From Aphrophora alni (taxonomy: Eukaryota; Arthropoda; Insecta; Hemiptera; Aphrophoridae), in NCBI GenBank assembly GCA_963513935.1, contig OY740769.1:35367120-35431119 (forward strand): 64,000 nucleotides of DNA, given 5' to 3'. Shown here piece by piece: positions 38,601-51,900 of this stretch. A program made the position numbers and the translations under genes. Each line of letters starts with the position of its first letter. Positions within the stretch are counted from its first letter, which is position 1. The notes below the pieces were generated by a model, which saw nothing but the letters and a program-made list of their open reading frames with translations, searched no databases and was not told where the DNA came from.

Positions 38601-40342
38601 ACAATGTTGATTCCAAATTACATCATTGGATACATGTGTGGACAATTCTTAACATAACACATCGATTTTATAAGGGAGTGTATAACTTTAATTTCTTGAT
38701 TAGAATGTTGGTAACATTACATTAGGTGATTTGAGAGTAATTAGTATTCTACAGCATTTGAACTAAAAGCTCTTAATGACATTGTATCCTATATTTCTAT
38801 GTAGGTTTTCAAATAAAACATGAATTTTTAATAATTTATTCATTTTGAGGAACTTAGATTCTAATATATCTAGATTTAACGATTTATTTTGGTCTGTCAT
38901 GTGTCATATGTATCCACTCTATTGTAATAGGAAGATTTGGACTTTTTTCTTAAATTTCAGTCTATCTGAAAATTTAGTCATTTTTAGAAACTATTTTTGT
39001 TTCTTTTTATATAATAGGTTTGTATTATAAAATAAAATTACATACGTAATTCACATAACAATAATTATGCATTTTCTATTAATAACTATTAAACCTGTTT
39101 ATTTATTGATTTTTTCTGGATTAAATTAGCTATTACATATTTTGCTTATTATAGTAAACTGATATTTATACTAAAACGTTAAAGCTGTTTCCTATTATTT
39201 GGAATTTTTATCTCCATTAAAAAGTAAAATAAAATATATATGCTGTATTTTTTTAGCTGTTTTCTACATAAAACCGAAATAAATTCAACAAATACCACCT
39301 ATTAGATAGAGATGAACACTCACGCAAACCTAGCACTCACACTCATATATGAGAATAAAATTAAAGAACGCATGCAAGTTTATAATAAAATATTTTACAT
39401 CAACAAATATGAAACAAGCATAATCCAAATAAATACACTAGTTCGAAAAATAAATTTGATTCCCCACCGTAATTAACAATTTCATGCAAAAACGAAGAGA
39501 TATTTAGTGAACTCTGTAAATCCTTGGGATTCAATTTCATTTGAAACTAAGATTTTTGTTTAGTAATTAAAAAGAGCTTAAATATTGACGTTGTAGTACT
39601 TTTATTAGAAATAGATGATGCAATCTTAGAGATCACCATGAATAGAATTGCTGATGTTTTGTTAGTTTAGCCGGAGTTAGATATTATTACCGACTTAACC
39701 ATCAATTGGCAAATATTAAGTTTTTATTTATTTTGTAATAAACGTCTTTTAAATATAGATAGAATACAATCTTCTGTAGGATTACATTATTCCTAATTCA
39801 TTATTGATTATTAATGTACTTTCTCATTCTCTCTCTTTCTGCATAGAATGTTAAAAAGTTTGAGTAGGTGTGAATATCTCTATAATTTGCACAATAAAAG
39901 AATAAACTAATTTTAGTGATTGTATGAGTACTACAAAATCCACTGTTTATTAGTAGTCACTCGCTCTTAACCCTTCTAGGGCATGGCGCTACTGAGTTGA
40001 AGTTTCGAATCTCGTAAATATACTCACGTTGAGTTGTACATCTTTTTATAGGTCTTTAAGAATTATATATTCCTCTCTAAACCGAAGATATTAATTGCTG
40101 TTTCTTGGTAGTAGTAAAGAAATGAAGGAATAATTACCTTTTGTTTTATAATATGTTTGAAGAGGCAACCAAGGACATTCGGACAACAATAGACCCTGTT
40201 TTTGACTCTCTTCTTACATTGACCGTATATAATATCACAGTTACTGTACACTGGAAAATCAAAATTTACAGATAAATATAATAAAGTTACCTACAGTGTT
40301 ATATATTAATAAGTTCTTTGATATTTTTGTAACATTATGAAA

Positions 40343-40394
<52 letters not shown>

Positions 40395-43300
40395 AAAAAA
40401 GTTAGTTAGTAATGGAGAATGTGTTACATTTTTTGGTGCCATAAAAACTTCCGGAGCGAAAATTATAGACAATATTTCAAATTTAATATTTATTTTAAGG
40501 TATTTATTTGCAAGACTGCTTATTTTAAGATTGAAACCGTGGAAAAACTGTTTTTGAATAACTAGCATTTCTTATATTAAATTTTAATTTTAAAAGACAT
40601 TGCATTACATGAATATCGTTCGGCTTAGTTGTAAAGAACTTTTTCGTTAACATTCATAACGATTAACCTTAACTGTGTAACAAACACTTAAAAATACAGA
40701 CGAAAAATCTAATATTCGAGTTAATGTAATTACTCACTACGGTCGGACATGAAGTCTTTTGAGCTTTTTACAAACAAATTTTAAATGCAATACATTGGGT
40801 TTCCTTCATGAGATTGCCCTGTGTGTGTTCCTCCCCACCGTTATTCCAAACCCCAAGAGTTCACACAAGTCTGTTTATTATTCATAGATTGCAGACTAAA
40901 GGATCTAGATATGCTTGACTCTAATATAAAATTCCCTGTTTGACTGTAAACCTTAATTCTATACAACATGTTTCTCTCTCTGAACGTAAACACTGAGTTT
41001 GCTTTATTGAGTTACGTCCGATGCGCTGTCTCCGTAGAGTGCATTCTTAATAAATCATGTTTACTTTGAGAGCAGCGATGTATTCAATATGAATTTTGAA
41101 AGTGTGTCAATTATAAATGACTCAAACTTTCTCTAACTCTTACCTACACATCTACTATAAGATTATCAGGTTTAAACTTTTAATACATAATATTGTAGAT
41201 TTTTCAATTATGACAAAGGTTTAGTGTTATGTTTTTATAATGGTTTTATATAGAACGAACGGCGATGGAAAAATAATCAAAGCTCAGATTGAATTCATAA
41301 TTATTACCCACTTAAACAATAAATTGTTGGTTTTTTTTTTTAAGAAATAGTTCTACTACAAGTTGCAATAATATCTCTTTCAATATTTGTTATTTTGTTC
41401 ACTATTATGTAATGTAACCAAAAATTAGTTTTTCTAAGAAAAATCTGAAACAATTCGGATGAAAACTATTCATGCGTCTCAAATCAACTAAAAGTCATGA
41501 TTACCAAATTATTATACACGGAGTTGATATAAATTCAATATGGGGTCGACAATTTAATTTTGATGTTAATCTAGCGACAAGAGACGTAATTCAAAAGAAA
41601 TATAATGGGAAATAAAATTACAGGGTGGGGATTAGCTGATAAACGTTGAAGTATCTTCTGAAACATAAAACCCGTCTTTAGGTGTTTAGTAGAGCTGAAC
41701 GCTGACGGGTTTTTAAAGATTAAAGAATATTAGTTTCGTCTGTTTCGAAAACTCGCGTTTCAAAGTTTAAATTATGTTCATAATAAGTTAAATAAGAATA
41801 GAATTCATTCATTTAAATTAATTTACATTTGAGAAAATCTGGTCAAAATATCAATAGCAAATTATAGCGAAAATTAATGATTTGATCATAAGGTAGATCC
41901 ATTTTGTTTAGGACAATAATATTTTATTTAGTAATGTAGAACATTGATCGGTACTAATTCTGAGCAAAAAATAAGAAAAGGTTTCATAATGTAACCAATG
42001 GGACGACATATATACATACACGTTGTAAAATTAAATTGAAAACCAATTAAATGAACCAAAACGGATTTATCCACGAAAGTTATAAAATGTCGGTTTTACA
42101 TTAATGTTCACTGTTCAAGCGTTTTTAACTGTATTTGTAACGTAATGCCGATATAAACGTATATAACTAATCAATTTTTTAAACTTAAAAATAATCAAAA
42201 TGCATGCCTCAGGTCAGACTAGTTCTTTTCTAACCAATACCACCATATGTGGTAATAACAAGTACAGTGTGTCATGTGGTCATGTGATGAAAAAACATGT
42301 AAACTATTCTAGTTTCTCCTGATAAACTTGAAAAAACTCTGAACACTTAAGCTAAATAGCTTGATCGAATTTAGTTTTTTTTGTTGGATTTCTTTTTTTA
42401 TGTGGTTTATTTTGAACAAAAATATTTTACACCTATAACCATTTATTTCAGTCTAGTATATTACAAATTGTGTTCAAGATATGTATTTTTCTTGTAGTTT
42501 ATAGTACTGACTTTGCTCTTAATATTTCACAAATAACCAAAAATTGATCGAAGTTACCTGAAATGATTTTAAGATATTCTTCCTACAGGAGAATTTTTTT
42601 AAATAAAGACTGAAACAATTTTTATGTTTATTCTTTGGTTTTGTATATATGCGTTTGAGATAATTTATTATTTTTAATTAGTGATTCTTACGGTCTGTCA
42701 TTTTGCATGTGTTTCCGCAACGGTTACAGCGATATTTTTACTAAAACTTCCCTTCTATTTGTAGTAGGGTTTATTTATTTTATATTACAGGTAAATTTTG
42801 AGGGCATTGGTTAGAGGAATATATTTTAAAATTCCCTTAGTTAATACTTGATAAATTCATTCCAACATTGATTCCAAATCAAATGATCGTAGGTGAAGAG
42901 AATGTAAAAAATTTAAAAAAATATTTGAGGTTGCAATTTTTCTTTTAATTATTTTATTTTTAAATAACCATTATGTACCGTAAGAGCCACATATAACAAG
43001 ATTTTTCTAATATTTTCACATTATTAACACATATTTTTCTACCTTATATACTCCTTTTGAAACATTCTAGGTTCTATCATCTACGATACGTCATATATTT
43101 TTTAATAAAACCGGTAATTTGATAAATAATTATTATAACAACCCATTTAGGACTATTGTTTTTTATTTTATTTTTTACATGGAGTAATATGATGTTTTGT
43201 CAAATATATTTGGAAAATATGAAGTTTTAGGTATATTTTAAAATATTAAACTAATGGGCTCAGTTATGTAGTCTTTTTTTATTAAAGAAGCATATTAGTA

Positions 43301-46300
43301 AATTGTTTAAAATCCTCAGTATTATACAACAAATGACATCAAAAATCCTCACATAATACGTAAAAAAACGTATTCGACAAATATTGACATGATTAAGGCA
43401 ATTTTCTATTTGGCAAGGAATACGTAGTGCACAACACATATAATTGTAGATTATTGATTTACCATACAATGTATAAAAATAAAATCACACGTACATAACA
43501 ACAATTAAAGTCCAATAACATTGTTAAAAAGCTTCAAACGAGAAACATGTTTAATAAATACATGTTTAGTAACTTGTCTATTTTATCAATCACTAACATC
43601 CAATAGAACTATTTTCAGATGAGATAAAAAACTCCATATTTCAAAATATTATTATATAGTTGAACTAAAGTAATTCATTATATATATTTTAATTAAGAAT
43701 AAATTAGGCTTACCTAGCACATATTATTTGTATTTAAAGTAAATAGAACTTTTTGTAAAGTGTACCGAGATGTATTGTAAACTAATTACAGTTAAGGAAT
43801 AACTAAATACTGTTTTACTCGATAACGAATTATTGGGTTTTCAAGCAGAAACCGAAATATGAGAAAACACCATTAACATGACAATATTTGAAAAAAATAT
43901 AAACATTAAAACTACTTCAGTTGTAAAATAATGTTTCCTGATTTACAACCGAGCTCAATTAAAATCTTCTAGAATGTTCAATTTGTTAGCCTCCATAAAT
44001 CGTTCGTCTTATTTTTTGTTCTTTTTATGGGTTCATTTAAAACAACATTTTCGTTGACTTGTCAAAACAGAAGCCACAACATTAATTTTAATGTTGGAAT
44101 AATTAGACCATAAATTATATTGTTTACCAATTACGCTGTCATATCAGCTGATTTATCGCGCCCCTTTGTAGTGCATTCAGAGCTATTATTTTTACTACAT
44201 TGTTTGCATTTTGGAAATGGTCCAAATAAATGAACATAATAATTTGGTAACTCTCCAAATAGAGGGCTAATGAATGCGTGAGATAATATCGTTACACACA
44301 TATATATTGGGCTGAATTTTGTTTTTCTTCACAAGGAATTATTTAATTTAGTGTACTGGAAATTTTAACAGTATTCACCGTAAAATATATAAGTTAAAAT
44401 ATAAATTAAGTAATTTCCATTAAAATATAGCGAACGAGTATCATATTGGAATTGAAATGACGTTTTGTAAGATTGAAAATGAAATAATTTGAATCAAACT
44501 ATCGACGTAGTAAAATGATAAAATAATGCGCAATTCTATCAATTTTAATTTATTTGAACAAACTATTTTCAGTGTAGACTATATATTTTTCAAAATCTGT
44601 CTACGATTTAGTTGAGTTGTACTTCATTCTCAGAATGTATCCTTTGTTAACAGAATCAAATGCTTAAATTGTTTGCGTTCAGTTTTCATCCTTATTTCAG
44701 AATGGGGATAATTTATTTGTTTTGATAGTTTTCGATAAAGGAGGAGATAACTTATATTTAAGGAATTTATAACTGTTTTCATTTGTTGCTATTAAGTCTA
44801 CTATTTAAAAAAATATTGGTTTGAAGTTGTATGATTATTATCATCTTAAACAACTATAGTAATATAATATCAAATTGCGGGTAACAAGGCAGTAATCTAT
44901 TAGCATAAGAACACCTTACTAGTAATGATAAAATAATACACACAAAACTAGATAAGAACGATACAGTAGAGCAACTAATAGATATGTTTATTGAAATGAT
45001 TCATTAATGTAAATAATACAAAAATACTTGCCAAAAAGATATACAGTTAAACATTTATTATATCATAAAATTGTAATAAATAATGTAGATATGTAGTAGT
45101 ATGTACACTAACAACTTGCCAAAACTCAATGCAAAACACAACAAAAATAAACAATTCGAAAAGAGCTACTAAACAACTACTGGAGAAACAATTTGTAAAA
45201 AATAGTATATTAAAATAACAAATACGGAAAGGACATTTCCAAAATTATGTACTAAATCTATAATGAAAGAAAGATAACTATTTTAAAAATCACCCCAAAA
45301 AATATGTACTGAAAGGAAATTATTTGTTAAACTCCAATAAACATATCTTATAAAACAATTGCAGTTGCGTGAAAAAAAAAGTAATTTCAAACATTTTGTT
45401 TTTCGTAACAAACACTTTGTTTTATGTTAGTTCACACAACATATAAATTACAAACAGTTTTTACAAATAATTGCCAATAGGTCGTTTATTGATTCACTAA
45501 TCATCATTATTGTTAAACTTCAAAAATGAATTGTTGTTATATTTTGATGAGAGAAGTGAAGGAAGGGCAATTTATTGCATTTACTAGGGTTATTTATATA
45601 CCAACATTCCGAGATGCTGACAAAAAGTTAGTCAATAATATCAGGATTTATTACAAATATGTTTTTGTTGTGAGCATTTAGTTACAGAGTTTTTTGTTGC
45701 TTTTACATAGGATATTATAGATTTCATTTTATGAAGAATTGATTCCCTAATTAAACAATGCCATACATTTTAATAATTATTATGTCAGTAAATGTGTATA
45801 AATCTTGTTTTGTAATAATTACTTATACATAGGTAAAACAAAATGAATGAAAAAATAAAATAAAATATTATATTATTTTTTAGTTGTCCAAAGCCTGAAG
45901 CTGACAGAACTAATTGTTCCAAAGTTCGCAGACCGGGGTTCATCTGTCAATCTAACCTGTAAATTTGATCTTGAAGGAGCTCTTCTGAATTCTGTCAAGT
46001 GGTATAAAGATGAGTTTGAATTTTTCCGGTTTGTTCCAACCACATCAGACCACAAAGACAACAAACCACAAACGTTAGTCTTTCCGGAGGCTGGTGTGAA
46101 TTTAGATGTAAGTAAATATGTATAACATTTTGATTATTTTATAATTTGTATCTCAATGCAATAAATGAAAAAATAATGACAGTTTCTACAGCGGTATTTT
46201 TTTGCTGGAAATAATTATTTTGTTACATCATTATCATCATTTGTTTTATGTAGACACTCGTTTCTGGCAATGAAGGACTAAAACGTTTTCTATGCATTTA

Positions 46301-48576
46301 CAAATTTAAAATGTTATCATGATCTTAGAAACGTCGTTTTCATTCAATTACAGTAATTTTGTGGAAGGTGTGTATTTCCTTTCATTTATTGAATGATTTT
46401 TTCCACAAATGTTGTTAATTACAAAGTGAGGTTCTATTATTTTGAATATATTAAAGATCTCGTATTTTTTTTATTCCTACATATTTATCAACTATTTTAG
46501 TCCCGGTTACAGTCAAGTCTATACTCGTTTAGTGGAAGTTGACAATTATGCTTTGTGTGTTTCACTTTTGGTATATAAATTTAACAAATTTCCAGTCTTA
46601 AAAATACCACATATTTTCCCATATTTGTGGTACAGAGAAAAGTTTGTAATAAAACAAACAAATATGTTAAGGTTTTCATGGAAAAGCTTGGGTTGAAATG
46701 CTGTGAATAAAAAGTTGATGTTATAATACTGATTCTGTCATCAGTGTAGCTTAGCGTAGACTGTAATCGGACCCTAGGGATCCAACAAAACGTAATGATG
46801 GTTATTGAGTAATACAAAATATATAAATAATCATGACAACTCGTCTTAAACGACAACTATTTTAAAATTGGTCCCAGTGATTTCAACCATATTTTGATCT
46901 AATATAAACATTTAGCCAACCAATGTTGCAAGTAGTTTAAAACCATTTACTCGTCTATAGTTAAAATGTCACAGGTTTCGTATTAAAAAAAAAATAATCA
47001 TACAAAATATTATTTAAATATTTTTATGTATTCATCTTTCTTGCTCATTAAAAAGCTTCAGTTGCACTTATTTATAACACGAGACAGCATTTAAATTTTC
47101 CCATGTGTAAAATTGGATGGTTAGAAAACAGTCTAATGTATTCGTCGAATAGAAATCCCATCTGGACTAATCTTCCCATTAACTGTAAGAAGATTCCTTG
47201 AATATAACAGAATGAATATTTATGAGAGACTAGTGATTACAAATAAAATAATCATTGATACAACTTTATTGTACGTTCAACATTATTTTACTCTGATTAA
47301 AAATTTGCATTTTGAAATAATTTAATATTTTATTGTGTGTTTTGAATGTATAGGAATCAGTGTCGGGGATGTTTAACGTAGCTCTCACTGATCTCAGCTT
47401 TCCCAGTTCGGGTAACTACAAGTGCGAAGTCTCTACAGAAGCTCCTAACTTTGCAATTGACTTCAAGAATCTCAACATGTCTGTACTGTGTAAGTATTTC
47501 TAAGTAAGAGCGAAATTCAATAAATCGGTATGGATTTCCAATTTTACACGTAAAAATCAAAATGTGTAAAATTCAAACCCAGCAAATAAAAATATGAACT
47601 CAAGGGAGTAAACATAACTAAAAAATAATAAATCTTACCGTTTGTCGATTGTCACTTATTTCTTTTTTTTTAATTACACGTTTACGTAAATTTCAATTAA
47701 TCCCCTTCCTTAGAAGTACCTATAATAGAAATTATATCTAACCTAATCTAAATCATATCCAGTGCGAAAATAAACAAGTTTTCAAAATGAAAACTTTGTT
47801 CGCTCAAGACTACTTTTCAAAATACTAAGTCGTTTTTAGTAGTTGCAACATTAACTTCCTTGCCTTGATTAATGCCTAGAATGTTTGTCTGGTGGTAAAC
47901 ACTATAGATGATGATGTAGTCGTTTTTAAGAGATGGTGTGTTTCTTATAAGAAATTATGGTTTTTTTTTTCATTAAGTGATTAAACTTGTCACAAGTATT
48001 CCTCATTTTAAATCTATTAGTTAAGTCTAATATTCATTATATACATGTTCCATAAATGAAATTATAATTTGGTAACTTCAACAATAGGTGAACACTCAAT
48101 AAGTCAAACCTCAGAGTTTCATCTATATTGAATAAAGGTTTGACAATCTATAGAACTGTATTTCGATCTACATCTCGATTCATGTTGTGTTGGTGTAGAT
48201 CCCTCCCTTACTTCTTTTCTCTCAAGTTCTCTTGACGAAATCTTGCTCTTATCTGACCCTGGCACTCTTATAGTATTCGAGGTTAATGGGTCTTTATTTC
48301 ATAACATTTTATTCATTTTTTATAAGGCGATGATGAGCGAGATGATTTTTTCTCTAATAAAAGAAAGACAAAATTAAAGGTGAGCAGAGGACGTGATAAA
48401 CCAGTTCTACTATATTTTACAATAACTTGGAAATGTTTTTGAAATTTACCAGGTTTTAATGAAAAATTTGTAAGAGTTTTAATGATTTCAAAAAATTCAG
48501 CTTATTTTATTATTATTCAGCATGAGGTGATTACATCTTGCCTCATATGATAATAAACATTACATACAACAAATAG

Positions 48577-48626
<50 letters not shown>

Positions 48627-48901
48627 CAGTAAATATATGATAACTATATAAATAGTAAATATAGGTGATTATAATTTTGTTAACAGTTAGTTTATATTAT
48701 CAAAATTAATTTAATATTATAATAAAAGGAAACAATAATTCAGGCTTGAAAGGTGGTAATATTAATTATGTTATCTATATACATTTCTATTCAGAAAGCA
48801 AAATGCTTTAAAATCATTTTATAATAAACGTTATCAAAATCTATCAGTTATATTTTATCCTTTAATTTGATCTTTGTTTGTGATTATCAGGACGGATTTA
48901 T

Positions 48902-48996
<95 letters not shown>

Positions 48997-51900
48997 AATT
49001 CAACGCTCCACAATACATTTCATATAAGTTCTATCAAAATAGGACCAATAATTTAAAATGTTTACAATTTCGTAAAATACTCTCACTATACTAAAATAAA
49101 ACAATATTTCACCAGGACTGTCATTCCTTTTAGTTATGTGTAACAATTCCTTTTAACAGGAAATCTATTTTAATTGAACTGTCTCTATTTTGGAATAAAT
49201 TTAAATATTTTATGCAACGTCCACCACACATCTGTTATTTTCCTTTAAGCGAATGGTTTAGAATCTACCAACTTTATCTATTGCCATTATGTTATGTTTG
49301 TTGTATAGTTTTTAGTTTCTGTATTTTGTCTTAAAATCTACAGCTCTCAATCATCCAATTTTCTTGCGTTTCTATGTATAAAATCTATTTTATTTTATTT
49401 CTAGTTGACCCATTACAAATATGTAAATAAAGAAATATAATTTATAAACATATTTCATTTCATAAATACCCGTTGTTTAACATGGTTCAGGTGAATAACT
49501 ATACGGATTTTTTATGTGTTTTATTCAATGTTATTTTTCGTATATAGTATATGTTTAATTATTAAATGATAAAACTGAAAAAACAGGAAAAAACGACTGA
49601 ACAACACTTTATTGTAACAATAGAATTACATTGACAAATAAATTAAGTGTTTATAAAATTTGTAAATTTATAAATGACAAACTTTGTAAAAACATTTTCC
49701 TGTTCAATATTAAGTGAATGTTATATTCTAATACTAATTTCATCTGATTTTTCGTAGCTTATCCAAAATATGACCCTATTATTGAAGGAATACAGACGAG
49801 TTATTCTGAAGGAGATGATGCTGTACTTAACTGTACGGCATCTCCTTCATTTCCAGCTCCTATTGTGGTCTGGTACATCAACGGCGTCAAGGTAAGTGGT
49901 CTTACCTATGGGGGTATTCACAATTACACACTGTAACTTCATTGAAATAATTAAAGTGGAAAAAAAACTTGTGTATTTTTTACTTGTAATTGTACATTTT
50001 TGTTTTATACATAATGGAAGAAATTACATTAAAAAAGAACCATTCAAAAACTCAAACGTAATTGCAAATAAAAATGTAAACGAAATAGGTGTGTCCTCCT
50101 CTCCAAAAGTCTCAAGTGATGTATCTTCGATAAATTTACTCCTCGAACATTTTTTTTTTGGTTTACTATGTGCTATTTTTCCTATTTGTGTGGATCATAA
50201 ACGTTTACATTTCACGCAAACTGAAAGAGTTGTTACCGATTGTGATACATTATATCTTTGAAGAAGAAGTCTTGAGTTTTATTTTAAATTTTCATCACGT
50301 ATTTTTGTGGAAATAGCTCTACTACATATGCGTTTTTAGTGACTAAATGTAAACAAAATGTATTAAAAAATCGTTGCAAAAAGAATTTTTATTGGAGATC
50401 TGTCCATTTATATTCAACAATCGGCCTCAGTTCAGTGCACAAAGTTTTTTTTTTCATTTTGGAATAACATACCCCTGATATAGAAATTATTTCCACTGAA
50501 GTGATATTTATTTATTTTTGATAGCACATACTTTCACTATAACACTTTTATATGAGAATGTACATTTTGAAATCCAAAATGAAAACCTAGAAGGTTTTAA
50601 AATGTATGAACCTACTCTACTTCATAGTATGAAATATTTTCTTTTCAAAATTATAATTTCCTTTTCAGGCTGACACCTATATATTAGAACAATCTCCACC
50701 TTTACTTTCGAAAGACGGAACTTACACCAAGTATGTTGGCCTCCATTTCCGCATATTTAAGCAACATTTCAAAGGACCTCAAGGAATAATCGAGCTGCGA
50801 TGCAGTGCCACAGTGCCAGGTTTGCCTCCTAAAGACACTACAGTGAACTTAATGAGGGCACGCACACTTACTAATCAGAAACTGGCACAAGAAAGACATA
50901 ATGAAGGTATATATAGAAAATATAACACGACTTATTCTGTAGTATGAACCTGTTGAGTTATCAAAATTTGGAGGATTGGGGTATCCTTTTGTTTTTAAAA
51001 TGGTATGATGGCACTTTAACATGTTCGAAATTAAATCAATAGCGGGTTTATATTTATGATCCAACCAACCGATTCAAAATGGCAGCCAAATTTGTAGTTA
51101 ATTTCATCAATTAATTTATAAATAAATTTCGAGCTAAACTTGTGAGAAGTTTTCAAATTTGAAACGATTTTTTTTTTAATAATACGTATTCTTAACACTT
51201 TTCATAATAATGAATAGAGTCCCAAAATAGTGAAAAAAGGGGTTTTTTCATGATGACTGCTGTATAAAGACTGCCCTACATACATTACACATTTAAAAAA
51301 AAAATCAGTTATCATTTGTAACAAGGGCAAATTTACTAATTATATTACCTATTACTAATTATATTTCTTATAATATTCTAAGTAGGTGTTTTGTAATTAG
51401 TTCATATACAATATATTTTGGGATAGCTGCTTGTTGAAACGAAATAAGTGGGTCAAAGAAATACACAATTAAACTATAGAACTTTGGCACAAAACGAACA
51501 TGGTGGTAGGTGGCTAGCGAAAACACAGTTTATGTAAAATTGTAAATAGACTTCAGTGGCTTCGGAGCTTTAATTGAGAACATGGAGCGTTTATTGCAAA
51601 TGCATTAAGAAACCTGCCCCTATGTTGTAATTAACGCGTGTTTTGGCGACATTTTGAAATTTGAAAAATGGCAACGATAATAAATATTACATTGAATTAC
51701 AGAGTTTATACTAGATATCGACAAATATTATGACTACATGAAGTGACAGCGTTTTATATCTTAACACTGTTACTATATACTGGTTAAAACTAATCTGGGC
51801 GCGGAATGAAATATGAAAAAACTTAATTGTATCATCTTGGCATTTAAATGTGAACTTGAACGAGCTATATGTACCTTGGCCCAACTCACCATGAGTCGTC

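Larger units (their letters stand above)
29628..45883 (+). other. Beat gene intron 1 (about 16.3 kb)
   Basis: A large first intron as often seen in neuronal guidance genes. It contains dispersed repeat C copy 2, a GC-richer palindromic patch at about 33.1 kb, the 2.36-kb TA-flanked inverted-repeat element (35.9-38.3 kb), an AT tract at 40,345-40,390 and a 10-bp-stem hairpin at 41,667-41,713. I found no further convincing exon. Short open frames here are Ile/Asn/Lys-rich and look random. Confidence 0.5.
47490..49757 (+). other. Beat gene intron 3 (phase 1)
   Basis: Contains two TA microsatellites (48,579-48,621 and 48,906-48,992). No additional exon is recognised. Confidence 0.85.

Noticed and set aside
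39950..40025. Possible tRNA gene or SINE (TTTCGAATCTC resembling box B)
   Set aside because: No cloverleaf can be drawn and the box A is poor; it is probably chance.
41667..41713. Rho-independent terminator look-alike
   Set aside because: It lies in an intron of a eukaryotic gene; no bacterial context exists.
46442..46856. Opposed 84- and 91-codon open frames in Beat intron 2
   Set aside because: They have AT-driven composition, no domains, and lie within an intron bounded by strong splice sites.
49896..50261. 121-codon open frame
   Set aside because: It begins inside the Beat intron 4 donor region at a non-ATG codon and lies between two well-supported exons of the same strand.
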